From an uncultured Alphaproteobacteria bacterium (lineage in GTDB: Bacteria; Pseudomonadota; Alphaproteobacteria; HIMB59; GCA-002718135): a stretch of 64,000 bases of DNA. Of this stretch, positions 1 through 8,658 are shown piece by piece. The stretch is taken from contig CACMEY010000003.1 in NCBI GenBank assembly GCA_902612805.1, positions 62,001 to 126,000 on the forward strand. The letters are read 5' to 3'. The number at the start of each line of letters is the position of its first letter. Position 1 is the stretch's first letter. Below the pieces are notes generated by a model. It searched no databases, was not told where the DNA came from, and was given only the letters and a program-made list of their open reading frames with translations. A program made the translations under genes and the position numbers.

Positions 1-55
1 AATCAATTTGCTTTCTGTTAAGTTTGTATTTTTTTATTACAGCGCTTTTGTCCAA
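1..55 (-). CDS. rsmG: Start of rsmG (16S rRNA m7G527 methyltransferase), partial
   Basis: Immediately after the mnmG stop codon on the minus strand, a TTG codon at 55-53 opens a frame that stays open to the window edge and reads MDKSAVIKKYKLNRKQID. Only 18 residues are visible, and the catalytic methyltransferase domain is outside the window. The call rests mainly on synteny: in alphaproteobacteria mnmG is followed by rsmG (gidB) and then parA-parB. A short lysine-rich start leading into a 'nRkqid' stretch fits RsmG N-termini, where a 'vSretl' segment is usual. TTG is an inferred start. Confidence 0.45.
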   Translation of the reverse strand, partial: MDKSAVIKKYKLNRKQID

Positions 56-56
56 A

Positions 57-1922
57 TTATGCTGCTTTTTTATTTTTATTTTTTTTAATATATCTAAGCA
101 GTGCTATGGTAGCTGCTGGTGTTACACCTGATATTCTTGAGGCTGCTCCAAGAGTTGGTGGTTTAATTTTCGATAATTTTTCCACTATCTCATTAGATAA
201 GCTGCCAACTAGTTTGTAATTAGTTGATTTTGGAATTGTTAAACTTTCTTCTTTTTCAAAATCTTGAATATCCATTCTTTGCCTATCAAGATATCCTGAG
301 TACTTAGCTTCAATTTCTATTTGTTCTATTACATCGTCTTCTAAATCACTCAATTCAGGAAGTATTTTTTTGAGCTTGGTAGTTGTAATATTAGAAAACG
401 ACAATAGGTCTATGATATTTCTTTTCTTTCCATCTTTGTTTATTTTTATCCCTTTTTTTAGAAGTGCATCTGGTGAGAATTTGTGATTTTTTACAAACTT
501 AAAACCTTCTTTTATTCTTTTGGATTTTTTTTCAAACTCTACCTGCCTATCTATATCAACACAACCAATATCAATTCCAAGGGGTGTAAGTCTTAAATCT
601 GCATTATCAGCCCGAAGTAAAAGTCTATATTCGGACCTTGAGGTGAACATTCTATATGGCTCTTTAGTTCCTTTTGTAACCAAATCGTCTATCAAAACAC
701 CTATATAACCGGAGGACCTAGGTATTATAAATTCTTTATTAGATTTTGTTTTAAGTGATGCATTTATCCCGGCCATTATACCTTGTGCAGCTGCTTCTTC
801 GTATCCGGTTGTTCCATTTATCTGCCCTGCAAAAAATAAATTTTTAATTTTTTTTGTTTCAAGTGTGTGTGTTAGTTCTTGTGGGTCAACAAAATCGTAT
901 TCAATTGCATAAGCAGGTTGTGTAATTGTAACATTCTCTAAACCTTTAATCGTTTTAACAAATTGCTCTTGAATTTCAGTTGGAAGTGAAGAGGATATTC
1001 CGTTTGGATATATTAAATCACTATCTAACCCTTCTGGCTCAAGAAATATCTGATGTGATGACTTATTTTTGAATTTATGAATTTTATCTTCAATAGATGG
1101 GCAATACCTAGCTCCCATTGATTGTATCTCACCTGAGTACATAGGTGATAGGTTAAGATTTTGAGCAATTATTTCATGAGTGTTTTTATTAGTATGGGTA
1201 ATAAAACAAGATATTTGAGGAATGTGGATATCTCTGTTGATAAAAGAAAATGGAATGGGTTTTTTATCTGGGTGTTGTTCATCTAAGTTATTGAAATTTA
1301 TAGTTTTTTTAAGGAATCTTGGGGGTGTTCCCGTCTTCAATCTGCCTATTGAAAACTTTAGTTCTTTAAGCCTTTTTGCAAGCTTTATTGAGGGTTTATC
1401 ACCAACTCTTCCTGCTTCTTGCTTCTCAGAACCTATTCTTATTAATCCTTGTAAGAAAGTACCGGTAGTTAAAACTACAGATTTGGAAAATATTTTTTTA
1501 TTATCACCTAAAACAACTCCTAATACCTGATTTTTTGAAACAATTAAATCTTCTACTGACCCTTCGATAATTTGAAGGTTTTTTTGCCCAGATACGAGAT
1601 CATTTATAGCATTTTTATATAAAATTCGGTCTGTTTGAGCCCTTGGACCCCTTACAGCAGCACCTCTACTGGAGTTCAACATTCTAAATTGTATACAGGA
1701 TCTGTCTGTAGCTTTGGCCATTATTCCATCTAAAGCATCTATTTCCTTTACAAGATGGCCTTTTCCAAGACCTCCAATTGCAGGATTACATGACATTTCC
1801 CCTATTTTATCAACTTTATGGGTAATTAAAGCAGTTTTTGATCCGGTTCTTGCAGATGAGCATGCTGCTTCTACTCCTGCATGCCCGCCACCAATTACAA
1901 TTACATCAAATTTATTGTCCAT
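57..1922 (-). CDS. mnmG: tRNA U34 5-carboxymethylaminomethyl modification enzyme MnmG (GidA)
   Basis: This is the FAD-binding partner of MnmE. Together they install the 5-(carboxymethyl)aminomethyl group on wobble uridine 34 of several tRNAs, using glycine or ammonia and a folate one-carbon unit. The 621-residue product has the Rossmann motif [14 protein letters not shown] at the N-terminus, [23 protein letters not shown], the cysteine motif [21 protein letters not shown] and [20 protein letters not shown], all expected for the family. ATG at 1922 was chosen over an in-frame upstream codon at 1955, because the upstream choice would overlap mnmE and add residues before the conserved N-terminus. 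The gene lies 17 bp downstream of mnmE and that gap holds a parS-like palindrome. Length is normal. Confidence 0.97.
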   Translation of the reverse strand: MDNKFDVIVIGGGHAGVEAACSSARTGSKTALITHKVDKIGEMSCNPAIGGLGKGHLVKEIDALDGIMAKATDRSCIQFRMLNSSRGAAVRGPRAQTDRILYKNAINDLVSGQKNLQIIEGSVEDLIVSKNQVLGVVLGDNKKIFSKSVVLTTGTFLQGLIRIGSEKQEAGRVGDKPSIKLAKRLKELKFSIGRLKTGTPPRFLKKTINFNNLDEQHPDKKPIPFSFINRDIHIPQISCFITHTNKNTHEIIAQNLNLSPMYSGEIQSMGARYCPSIEDKIHKFKNKSSHQIFLEPEGLDSDLIYPNGISSSLPTEIQEQFVKTIKGLENVTITQPAYAIEYDFVDPQELTHTLETKKIKNLFFAGQINGTTGYEEAAAQGIMAGINASLKTKSNKEFIIPRSSGYIGVLIDDLVTKGTKEPYRMFTSRSEYRLLLRADNADLRLTPLGIDIGCVDIDRQVEFEKKSKRIKEGFKFVKNHKFSPDALLKKGIKINKDGKKRNIIDLLSFSNITTTKLKKILPELSDLEDDVIEQIEIEAKYSGYLDRQRMDIQDFEKEESLTIPKSTNYKLVGSLSNEIVEKLSKIKPPTLGAASRISGVTPAATIALLRYIKKNKNKKAA

Positions 1923-1927
1923 GTTTT

Positions 1928-1939
1928 TTTCACGTGAAA
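1928..1939. promoter_or_regulatory. parS-like ParB binding site 1
   Basis: TTTCACGTGAAA is a perfect 12-bp palindrome and equals the core of the bacterial parS consensus TGTTTCACGTGAAACA; across the full 16 positions 13 match. It occupies the gap between the mnmE stop and the mnmG start. parS sites characteristically lie near oriC, close to the mnmG-rsmG-parA-parB cluster. A second copy lies 191 bp away. Confidence 0.8.
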
Positions 1940-3226
1940 TTACTTGCCTATACAAAAATCACTAAATATTATATCTAAAATTTTCTCAATATCAAATTTT
2001 TGATTAATTCCATCAATATATATAATTGATCTTCTAACATTTTCAGCAGCAATATCTATTTCTTTTAAATCTAAGCTTTTAAGTAGTTCAAGAGATTTCT
2101 TTAGGCTTTCCATATGTCTTTCACGTGAAAAGACTGGTCCAGAAATTGGTTTTTTCTTTAATTTTGAAGATATGGTTTTAATAAGAGGCTCAATTCCATA
2201 ACCAGATACTGATGAAATACTATGTACCCCGCTAATTTTCTTTTTATTTGTATCATATTTTGATTTAACAAATATTTTTGATTTGATTTTATTATAGTTT
2301 TTCTTTTCATTATTTTTGAGAAAAACTATGTTTAAATCAGACTTTTCAGCACTTTCTAAGGATCTTTCAATCCCTATTTTTTCTATTAAATTCTTATATT
2401 TTCTTATTCCAGCTGTATCAATAAATGTGTATTTATCTCCTCGTATATCTAGCGTGGAGCTTACTAAATCTGTTGTGGTTCCTGGTATATTAGTAACTAT
2501 AGAAACTTCCTTGTTATTAATATAATTAATAAAGGAAGATTTTCCTGTATTTGGCTTTCCAATAATAGTTATTTTAAAACCGTTATATATTTGTTTAGAT
2601 AAAGTTGATCTTTCGATAATGTTTTCAATTTTTTTATATATGTTCTTATTTTGTTCTATTATATTTTTATATATTTCTTTAGGAAGGTCTTCATCAGCAA
2701 AATCAATTATGGCCTCTATATCTGCTAGAAGTTTTTTTTGTTTATTTGATATTTCATTAACTAATTTATCTAAATTTCCACTTAAATTACCAATGGCTAT
2801 CTTTCTTTGATTTTCAGTTTCTGCATTAACTAAATCATTAATTGTTTCAGCCTCTAAAACACTAAGCTTATCATTCATTAGTGCTCTTTTGGTAAACTCT
2901 CCAGGCTCAGCAAGTCTGATCTGTTTTTTTAATAGTGTTTTAGTTATTTTGTTAATTATAGAAATACTTCCATGACAAGATATTTCCACCATATCCTCCC
3001 CTGTATAGCTTTTTGGTGATTTAAAAAAAGTTGTTAACGTTTGATCTACAACACTCTTACCGTCTATTAAATTATTTAAAGTAGCAAAGTTTGTTTTAAA
3101 TTTTTTTTTAGAAGATATTGATTTAATTATTGTATGAGAATTTTTTCCCGAAACCCTAAAAACAGCTATACCTGATTTACCTCTTTGCGTAGCAAGAGCA
3201 AAAATTGTCTCTTTGGAAGCTTTCAT
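1940..3226 (-). CDS. mnmE: tRNA modification GTPase MnmE (TrmE)
   Basis: The product is a GTPase that binds 5-formyl-tetrahydrofolate and works with MnmG on wobble uridines. It is 428 residues long, slightly short for the family. The N-terminal folate-binding domain starts with [20 protein letters not shown]. The G domain has G1 GKPNTGKSS (about 223-231), the GTTTD G2 loop and DTAGIR (270-275). The C-terminal FCIGK carries the essential cysteine. The G4 position, normally NKxD, reads SKYD (322-325), so Asn is replaced while Asp is kept. The gene sits downstream of rho and upstream of mnmG in one leftward transcription unit. It carries a parS-like palindrome within codons for FSRER near 2117-2132. 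Confidence 0.96.
   Translation of the reverse strand: MKASKETIFALATQRGKSGIAVFRVSGKNSHTIIKSISSKKKFKTNFATLNNLIDGKSVVDQTLTTFFKSPKSYTGEDMVEISCHGSISIINKITKTLLKKQIRLAEPGEFTKRALMNDKLSVLEAETINDLVNAETENQRKIAIGNLSGNLDKLVNEISNKQKKLLADIEAIIDFADEDLPKEIYKNIIEQNKNIYKKIENIIERSTLSKQIYNGFKITIIGKPNTGKSSFINYINNKEVSIVTNIPGTTTDLVSSTLDIRGDKYTFIDTAGIRKYKNLIEKIGIERSLESAEKSDLNIVFLKNNEKKNYNKIKSKIFVKSKYDTNKKKISGVHSISSVSGYGIEPLIKTISSKLKKKPISGPVFSRERHMESLKKSLELLKSLDLKEIDIAAENVRRSIIYIDGINQKFDIEKILDIIFSDFCIGK
2117..2132. promoter_or_regulatory. parS-like ParB binding site 2 inside mnmE
   Basis: TTTCACGTGAAA recurs exactly at 2119-2130, embedded in the mnmE coding sequence (codons for FSRE). The 16-bp match to the parS consensus is 13 of 16. 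The surrounding bases (GTC on one side, GAC on the other) extend the dyad. Coding constraint alone could produce part of it, since the RERH stretch is conserved in MnmE, but the second identical 12-mer in the adjacent intergenic gap argues for a real centromere site. Confidence 0.7.
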
Positions 3227-3296
3227 TTTTTGGGAATTAAACCCAAGATGATATTAAGTAAATAAGTAAATAAGAAAGATTATAAAAAATTTATAT

Positions 3297-4553
3297 TTAT
3301 TTAGTTCCCATGCTTTGGAAGAATTCGCTGTTAGTTTTTGTGTTTTTCATTTTATCTAACAAGAACTCCATGGCTTCTGTACTTCCCATTGGGGCTAATA
3401 TTTTTCTTAAAATAAAGATTTTTCCAAGCTCGTCTTTATCAAGTAATAATTCTTCTTTTCTTGTACCTGACTTACCAATATCAAAAGCTGGGTAAGTTCT
3501 TTTTTGACTAAGCTTTCTATCTAAAACCATTTCACTATTACCAGTACCTTTAAATTCTTCAAATATAACTTCATCCATTCTGCTTCCTGTATCTATTAAA
3601 GCAGTAGCAATAATTGTAAGTGATCCGCCTTTTTCAACGTTTCTTGCAGCTCCGAAAAATCTTTTTGGTCTTTGTAAGGCATTAGCATCAACACCTCCTG
3701 TTAATACCTTTCCACTAGATGGAACAACAGTATTATAAGCTCTTCCAAGTCTGGTAATTGAATCAAGAAGGATTACAACATCATGTTTATATTCAACGAG
3801 TCTTTTAGCTTTTTCAATTACCATTTCAGCAACTTGAACGTGGCGTGAAGCAGGTTCATCAAAAGTTGAACTAATTACCTCACCCTTAACTGATCTTTGC
3901 ATGTCTGTAACTTCTTCTGGTCTTTCATCGATTAGTAGAACAATCAGTTTAGCGTCAGGACTATTAGCAGTTATAGCATTAGCAATTTTTTGCATAATAA
4001 TTGTTTTACCAGTGAAAGGTTGTGCAACAATTAGTTGTCTTTGTCCTTTTCCAAGAGGAGCAATAATATCAATAATTCTTTCTGTATTATCTGGCATAGG
4101 TTTTTCTTGTTCAAGTTTGAACCTTGCTTCAGGATACAATGGTGTTAAATCTTCAAAGTTAACCCTGTTCTTAACTAAATCAGTTTCTTGGCCGTTTATT
4201 TTGTTAATTTTAGTTATAGCAAAATATCTTTCTCCTTGCTTTGGAGATCTAATTTCACCTTCAACACTATCACCTGTTCTTAAGCTAAATTTTTTAATTT
4301 GAGATGGAGAAATATAGATATCATCTGGTCCTGGAAGATAATTTGACTCCGAAGACCTTAAAAAACCGAAACCATCTTGCATAATTTCAATAACTCCTAA
4401 ACCAGTAATAATTTCACCCTCTTCAGCAATTGTCTTTAGAATTGCAAACATCAAATCTTGTTTTCTAAGAGACGAGGGGTTTTCTATACCAAGCTTATCA
4501 GCTTGTTTTAAAAGCTCTTGAGGTTCTTTTCCTTTTAATTCCTGTAGATTCAT
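3297..4553 (-). CDS. rho: Transcription termination factor Rho
   Basis: Rho is a hexameric RNA-dependent ATPase that terminates transcription and dislodges RNA polymerase. The 418-residue product has the N-terminal helical Rho domain ([18 protein letters not shown]), the cold-shock-like RNA-binding domain ([19 protein letters not shown]), and the ATPase with Walker A PFTGKT and Walker [17 protein letters not shown]. The P-loop is [15 protein letters not shown], where many relatives have APPRTGKT; the catalytic Gly-Lys-Thr is intact. It leads the leftward rho-mnmE-mnmG unit. In Caulobacter and Rickettsia this cluster lies on one side of oriC, which makes the AT-rich gap upstream of the start notable. 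Confidence 0.98.
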   Translation of the reverse strand: MNLQELKGKEPQELLKQADKLGIENPSSLRKQDLMFAILKTIAEEGEIITGLGVIEIMQDGFGFLRSSESNYLPGPDDIYISPSQIKKFSLRTGDSVEGEIRSPKQGERYFAITKINKINGQETDLVKNRVNFEDLTPLYPEARFKLEQEKPMPDNTERIIDIIAPLGKGQRQLIVAQPFTGKTIIMQKIANAITANSPDAKLIVLLIDERPEEVTDMQRSVKGEVISSTFDEPASRHVQVAEMVIEKAKRLVEYKHDVVILLDSITRLGRAYNTVVPSSGKVLTGGVDANALQRPKRFFGAARNVEKGGSLTIIATALIDTGSRMDEVIFEEFKGTGNSEMVLDRKLSQKRTYPAFDIGKSGTRKEELLLDKDELGKIFILRKILAPMGSTEAMEFLLDKMKNTKTNSEFFQSMGTK

Positions 4554-4971
4554 ATGTTGTTGGGGTAGTTTAGAAATGAAGTTTTTTAATAATCAAAATT
4601 GAAGTTAATGTCAAAATAATAAATATATAATTTATATATTTAATTGTAGTATTAGTTGTAAGGTTAAAAAGCTTAATTACTGATTTATTATCGCATTATT
4701 CTTTATTTACCAACATATGAACAAGAACCCTAATAAATATGTTAATTTAAAGAATATTGGAATAAAATTATTATTTTTAAATAATTTGCAATGCAATAAG
4801 TTTTTAATAACTTGTTATTAATTTTGTATAATAAATATATTAACAACCACTTTATAAAGTTTAGATAAGTTATTAAGTTGTTGACAACACATTTTTAAAA
4901 AAAAAGAACTATTTCTTAAATTCAAATTATATTTAATAGTGTTTATAACTATAATTTTTATTAACACACTT
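4554..4971. other. Candidate replication origin (oriC) in the rho/maf divergent gap
   Basis: This 418-bp stretch is the only gene-free interval above 300 bp in the window. A hand count over 4561-4980 gives about 18% G+C, far below the flanking genes. Genes diverge from it on both sides. The flanking order (mnmG-mnmE-rho on the left, maf-aroE-coaE-dnaQ on the right) matches the origin region of Caulobacter and Rickettsia, where hemE and a DUF299 gene lie even closer to oriC; both are missing here. It contains long A and T tracts, a GTTGT-TG-ACAAC dyad (4877-4888), a TTGCAATGCAA element (4787-4797) and only weak DnaA-box-like words such as TTATGCACC (4970-4978). It must also hold promoters for rho and maf. 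No clear cluster of perfect DnaA boxes was found. Confidence 0.5.
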
Positions 4972-5562
4972 ATGCACCAAAAATTTATATTAGCTAGTTC
5001 AAGCAAATCTAGATACAAAATATTAAAAAATGCAGGATTAAACTTCACACAAAAAAAACCAAATTGCAACGAAGAGGATATTAAAAAAACTATTAATAGA
5101 AATACAAAGCCTGAGATTTTTGCAAAAAAACTCTCTTATGAAAAAGCAAGAAGCGTAAGTATAAAAAAACTGTATGCCAATAAGATTGTTTTGGGCTGTG
5201 ATACAGTCATTTATCACAATGGGAAAATTTTAGACAAAGTAAACTCTATTGAGAAAGCTCAAAAAAAAATCAAGTCTTTATCAGGGAAGACACACTTAAT
5301 AGTATCAGGCTTAACTATTTGTTTGAATGGTTCTAAAGTTTGGGAAAATTACGAAAAAACCCATGTTAAAATAAGAAAGCTTAATAACAGTGAAATAAAA
5401 ACATACTTAAAAAAAACCGGTAAACAAATACTAAGCTCTGTTGGGTGCTATCAAATAGAGAGCTTGGGGCCCAATATTATTGAGAGCATAAAAGGAGATT
5501 ATTTTAATGTTATGGGATTGCCTTTATTTAATTTGCTAGATTATTTATATTCAAAAAAATGA
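4972..5562 (+). CDS. maf: Maf-family nucleotide pyrophosphatase
   Basis: Maf proteins hydrolyse non-canonical or modified nucleoside triphosphates (for example dTTP/UTP or m7GTP types) to monophosphates. The 196-residue product starts MHQKFILASSSKSRYKIL, the classic Maf N-terminus with the S-S-x-S-R phosphate-binding motif. It continues with LSYEKARSV, VLGCDTVIYHNGKILDK and SVGCYQIESLG. ATG at 4972 was preferred over a codon 33 bp upstream because family members start only a few residues before LILASxS. It opens the rightward maf-aroE-coaE-dnaQ run and overlaps aroE through ATGA. A TATAAT at 4950-4955 is a possible -10 element. Confidence 0.92.
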   Translation: MHQKFILASSSKSRYKILKNAGLNFTQKKPNCNEEDIKKTINRNTKPEIFAKKLSYEKARSVSIKKLYANKIVLGCDTVIYHNGKILDKVNSIEKAQKKIKSLSGKTHLIVSGLTICLNGSKVWENYEKTHVKIRKLNNSEIKTYLKKTGKQILSSVGCYQIESLGPNIIESIKGDYFNVMGLPLFNLLDYLYSKK

Positions 5563-6341
5563 AAAAACTTTACGTGGTTGGGAACAAGGTGTCTAAAAGT
5601 CTTTCGCCAACAATATTTAACCATTGGTTTAAAAAATATAATATTAAAGCAAGTTATGGATATTTAGAGCTTACAGAAAAAAACTTTCATAAAAAAATAA
5701 AAGAGGTTTTGGAAAAAAAAGATACGCTTGGTCTAAATGTTACCATTCCATTTAAAAACAAAATCATGAAACATCTTGGCAAAATAGACGCCCATGCAAA
5801 AAAAATTGGTGCTGTAAACTGTGTAACAAATAAAAAAACCATTAATGGAACCAATACTGATTGGACAGGATATTACAAAACCCTACCAAATATAAAACAA
5901 ACTAAAAACAGGAAAGTTATTATTCTGGGTTATGGAGGTGCATCACACGCTATTCACTATGTATTAAAGAAGAGAGGGTTTAAGGATATTTTAATTTTCA
6001 ACAGATCTAAGAAAAAAATTAAGTATTCAAAAAACACTGAATATACAAAAAAATATAGTGATCTTGAAACACACCTTGAAGGAGTTTTTTTAATAATTAA
6101 TACTACACCAACAAACCCTATGTTGAAAAAACACTTAAAACTTATTACCAAATCCACAATTGTAAGCGATATTGTTTACAGCCCAAAAAACACTTCATTT
6201 CTCAAACAGTTTCCGAAGAACAAAAAGATTTATGGAATATCAATGTTGATAGAACAGGCCAAACCGTGTTTTAAAATTTGGTTTGGTAAAAACCCATCTG
6301 TAGATGCAAAAATGCTTAACGCTATTTATAAAAAAATTTAA
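5559..6341 (+). CDS. aroE: Shikimate dehydrogenase
   Basis: The enzyme performs NADPH-dependent reduction of 3-dehydroshikimate to shikimate in the pathway to chorismate, which also feeds the folate operon later in this window. The 260-residue product has the substrate-binding SKSLSP near the N-terminus, LNVTIPFKNKI with the catalytic lysine, GAVNCVTN, NTDWTGY, the nucleotide-binding VIILGYGGASHAIHYVL and the C-terminal YGISMLIEQAKPCFKIW. Domain order and length are normal. It is translationally coupled to maf (ATGA) and to coaE (TAATG). Confidence 0.97.
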   Translation: MKKLYVVGNKVSKSLSPTIFNHWFKKYNIKASYGYLELTEKNFHKKIKEVLEKKDTLGLNVTIPFKNKIMKHLGKIDAHAKKIGAVNCVTNKKTINGTNTDWTGYYKTLPNIKQTKNRKVIILGYGGASHAIHYVLKKRGFKDILIFNRSKKKIKYSKNTEYTKKYSDLETHLEGVFLIINTTPTNPMLKKHLKLITKSTIVSDIVYSPKNTSFLKQFPKNKKIYGISMLIEQAKPCFKIWFGKNPSVDAKMLNAIYKKI

Positions 6342-6931
6342 TGACAAAAACCGTAGCAATAACAGGCGGCATAGGATCGGGTAAATCCACCTTTTGTAGT
6401 AAATTAAAAGAAAAAGGTTTTAAAATTCACAGCTCAGATGAGCAGGTGGCCAAAATATATAAAAACCCTGAAAAAAAATTTGTTACTTATCTACGCACCA
6501 TAGGTTTGTCTAAGTCCATTTCAAAAAAAAACATAGATAAAAAAATTATATCAAAGATTATTTTTGAAAATAAACATATAAGAAAAAAGCTCGAGTTATA
6601 CATATTTAAAATAGTTAGAAAAAAGAGGTCTGATTTTATAAAACAAGAAAAACAAAAAAAAACAAAATTAATTTTTATTGATATACCATTATTGTTTGAA
6701 AACAATTTAGAGAAACAGTTCAACAAAGTAATATCGATAATAGCCTCCAAACGAGTAAGATTAAAAAGATTAAAAAAAACAAGAAAAATGACCGAAAACC
6801 AATTTAAGAATATAACCCGCTCTCAAACATCAGACGTTATAAGAAAAAAGAAATCTGATTATGTTATTTATAACAACTCGACATTAAAAGATTATAAAAT
6901 TAAGATTAATAAGCTAATAAGTAAACTTTAG
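6341..6931 (+). CDS. coaE: Dephospho-CoA kinase
   Basis: CoaE catalyses the last step of coenzyme A synthesis, phosphorylating the 3'-hydroxyl of dephospho-CoA. The 196-residue product has the P-loop ITGGIGSGKSTFC, the HSSDEQVAKIY segment after strand 2, and the lid and Walker-B-like stretch IFIDIPLLFENNLEKQFNKVI. The conserved RLKRLKKTRKMTENQF corresponds to the R-x3-R-dxxxxeea segment. It is very lysine-rich, in line with the AT-rich genome. It lies between aroE (TAATG overlap) and dnaQ (8-bp gap). Confidence 0.95.
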   Translation: MTKTVAITGGIGSGKSTFCSKLKEKGFKIHSSDEQVAKIYKNPEKKFVTYLRTIGLSKSISKKNIDKKIISKIIFENKHIRKKLELYIFKIVRKKRSDFIKQEKQKKTKLIFIDIPLLFENNLEKQFNKVISIIASKRVRLKRLKKTRKMTENQFKNITRSQTSDVIRKKKSDYVIYNNSTLKDYKIKINKLISKL

Positions 6932-6939
6932 TTAAAACA

Positions 6940-7614
6940 ATGAGAGAAATAGTAATTGATACAGAAACCACAGGCCTTGATTATAAGACTGGTGACAGAA
7001 TAATAGAGGTTGGTTGTGTGGAACTCAAAAACTATTTACCTACAGGAAACACACTCCAATTTTATTGCAAACCAGACAGAAGTATAAGCGAAGGGGCAAA
7101 AAATATTGTGGGTCTTTCAGATGATTTTCTTAATCAACAAAAACCATTTGAAGAAAACCATAAGGAGCTCTTAAATTTTTTGAAAAACGACACATTGATA
7201 ATTCACAATGCATCATTTGATTTAGGTTTTATAAATAATGAGTTGTTAATCTTAGGATTGCCTCATTTAGACAACCCTGTAGTTGACACCGTTTCTCTTG
7301 CAAGAGAAGTTCTAAATACAAGAATAGCTAACCTCGACTATTTGTGCAGAAGGTTTAATATTGATTTATCAGACAGATCATTCCATGGAGCCCTGCTTGA
7401 CTCTCAGCTTTTAGCTGCAGTTTATTTAGAGCTTAGAGGGGGTAAGCAGTTTTCTATGGAATTAAACTCAAACAGTGATGAAAAAAATACACAAATTAAC
7501 AACAAAAACGAAACAAAAACCAAAATCATAGAGGTTAATGAAGAAGATTATTTAGCTCACACAGAAATGTTAAAAAAACTAAAAAACCCTCTTTGGAAAA
7601 AATATAACTATTAA
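6940..7614 (+). CDS. dnaQ: DNA polymerase III epsilon subunit (proofreading 3'-5' exonuclease)
   Basis: This is the DEDDh exonuclease that proofreads for the replicative polymerase. In the 224-residue product ExoI is REIVIDTETTGLD at the start, ExoII is LIIHNASFDLGFINNEL, and ExoIII-epsilon is FHGALLDSQLLAAVYLEL with the catalytic histidine. A short tail follows ExoIII and ends ELKKLKNPLWKKYNY-like, where the polymerase-binding segment is expected. Alphaproteobacteria typically have coaE-dnaQ-secB here. No secB follows; the next gene is a Tim44-like protein. Confidence 0.97.
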   Translation: MREIVIDTETTGLDYKTGDRIIEVGCVELKNYLPTGNTLQFYCKPDRSISEGAKNIVGLSDDFLNQQKPFEENHKELLNFLKNDTLIIHNASFDLGFINNELLILGLPHLDNPVVDTVSLAREVLNTRIANLDYLCRRFNIDLSDRSFHGALLDSQLLAAVYLELRGGKQFSMELNSNSDEKNTQINNKNETKTKIIEVNEEDYLAHTEMLKKLKNPLWKKYNY

Positions 7615-7644
7615 TATTTGAAAAAGTTATTATATTAAAATCAG

Positions 7645-8226
7645 ATGATTTACGGTGACTTACAATTTTTTGATATTTTGATTTTTGCAGCTATTGCTGG
7701 ATTTATTATTTATAGATTAAGAAGTGTTCTTGGAAAAAGAACAGGATTTCAAAAAAATATATCACAGCCAAAACCTCAAGAAACCAAAAAACAAGAAGAT
7801 GTTCAGGAAATACCTTCTTTAATGGATAATGAGACAAAGCTTGAGGCTGTATATAAAAAAGTAAATAATTTTAATCACCGAGAGTTTCTTGATGGTGCCA
7901 AGAAAGCTTTTGAGATCATAATTTCATCTTTCAACAATGGAGATAAAAAAACACTGAAAAATCTTGTGTCTAAAGATGTTTATTCTGCTTTTGAAAAAGC
8001 GATTGATGAAAAAACAAACAATCCAGAATCACAATTTTATTCACTTATTGTAGAGGGCATCGCAGATGCGAAAGTAGAAAATGACACAATATCAATATCA
8101 GTCAATTTTATTAGTGAACAGATGTTAAATAATGATGAGGGTTCTATTGTTAAAAATAAAGACACTTGGACTTTTGAAAAACCAGTAAATTCTTCTAGTC
8201 CTATATGGATATTAACTCAAACTTAA
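7645..8226 (+). CDS. Tim44-domain inner-membrane protein (TimA-like)
   Basis: The 193-residue product has one N-terminal membrane segment (FFDILIFAAIAGFIIYRL, about residues 8-25). After a polar linker comes a Tim44/MBA1-type domain beginning FLDGAKKAFEIIISSFNNGD and ending near WTFEKPVNSSSPIWILTQT. Bacterial Tim44-like proteins of alphaproteobacteria are related to the mitochondrial import-motor anchor, and their bacterial role is poorly defined. The position between dnaQ and an smr gene, near mltA in relatives, is conserved in this class. Here the next gene, 3 bp on, is a lysozyme-like protein. Confidence 0.88.
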   Translation: MIYGDLQFFDILIFAAIAGFIIYRLRSVLGKRTGFQKNISQPKPQETKKQEDVQEIPSLMDNETKLEAVYKKVNNFNHREFLDGAKKAFEIIISSFNNGDKKTLKNLVSKDVYSAFEKAIDEKTNNPESQFYSLIVEGIADAKVENDTISISVNFISEQMLNNDEGSIVKNKDTWTFEKPVNSSSPIWILTQT

Positions 8227-8229
8227 TAT

Positions 8230-8658
8230 TTGTCCTTTAAAGAACTCAAAGACCGAATTAAAAAAAATGAGGGTTATTCTGACAAGCCTTATCAAGATCA
8301 ATTAGGGTTTTATACTATTGGGTATGGTCATCTTATTACAGAAAAAGAAAATAAATATTACATTAAAAAGTTTAAAAAAAAATATTTTGAAGAATTGTTT
8401 GAGATAGACTTTAAAAAAGCACACGAACAATACAAAAAAAAATTTTTTAAAAAAAATCACACAACTTCAGAGAAGGAATTATTAATAGAAATGATTTTCC
8501 AACTTGGGGCAAAGGGCGTCTCTAAATTTAAGAAAATGCTTTATTTTCTAAACAAAAAACAAAAATTCATGGCATCACTAGAGATGTTAGATAGTTTGTG
8601 GTATTTGCAAACACCTGAAAGAGTAAAGAATTTAATTAAAAACTATACAAAAAAATAA
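8230..8658 (+). CDS. T4-type lysozyme domain protein (GH24)
   Basis: The predicted 142-residue protein starts at TTG. It shows the T4-lysozyme active-site pattern with exact spacing: Glu14 (KKNEGYSD), Asp23 (YQDQLG) and Thr29 (YTIGYGH), giving the 9- and 6-residue intervals of T4 E11-D20-T26. Muramidases of this family cut the MurNAc-GlcNAc bond of peptidoglycan. No signal peptide or membrane segment is visible, and the timA stop 3 bp upstream leaves no room for one. It occupies the slot where many alphaproteobacteria have the lytic transglycosylase mltA between the Tim44 gene and smr. It overlaps smr by TAATG. Confidence 0.82.
   Translation: MSFKELKDRIKKNEGYSDKPYQDQLGFYTIGYGHLITEKENKYYIKKFKKKYFEELFEIDFKKAHEQYKKKFFKKNHTTSEKELLIEMIFQLGAKGVSKFKKMLYFLNKKQKFMASLEMLDSLWYLQTPERVKNLIKNYTKK

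Noticed and set aside
1923-1955. Longer MnmG starting at 1955
   Set aside because: It would overlap mnmE and translate through the parS-like palindrome; the conserved MnmG N-terminus begins just after ATG 1922.
3901-4302. Rightward 133-codon frame opposite rho
   Set aside because: It is antisense to conserved rho sequence and encodes no recognisable protein.
4866-4978. A DnaA-box cluster in the origin candidate
   Set aside because: Only relaxed matches such as TTATGCACC were found, which is expected by chance at this A+T content.
4818-5069. Leftward open frame of 83 codons across the rho/maf gap
   Set aside because: It overlaps the start of maf, is made of low-complexity Leu/Ile/Asn, and shows no family motif; it is a by-product of AT-rich sequence.
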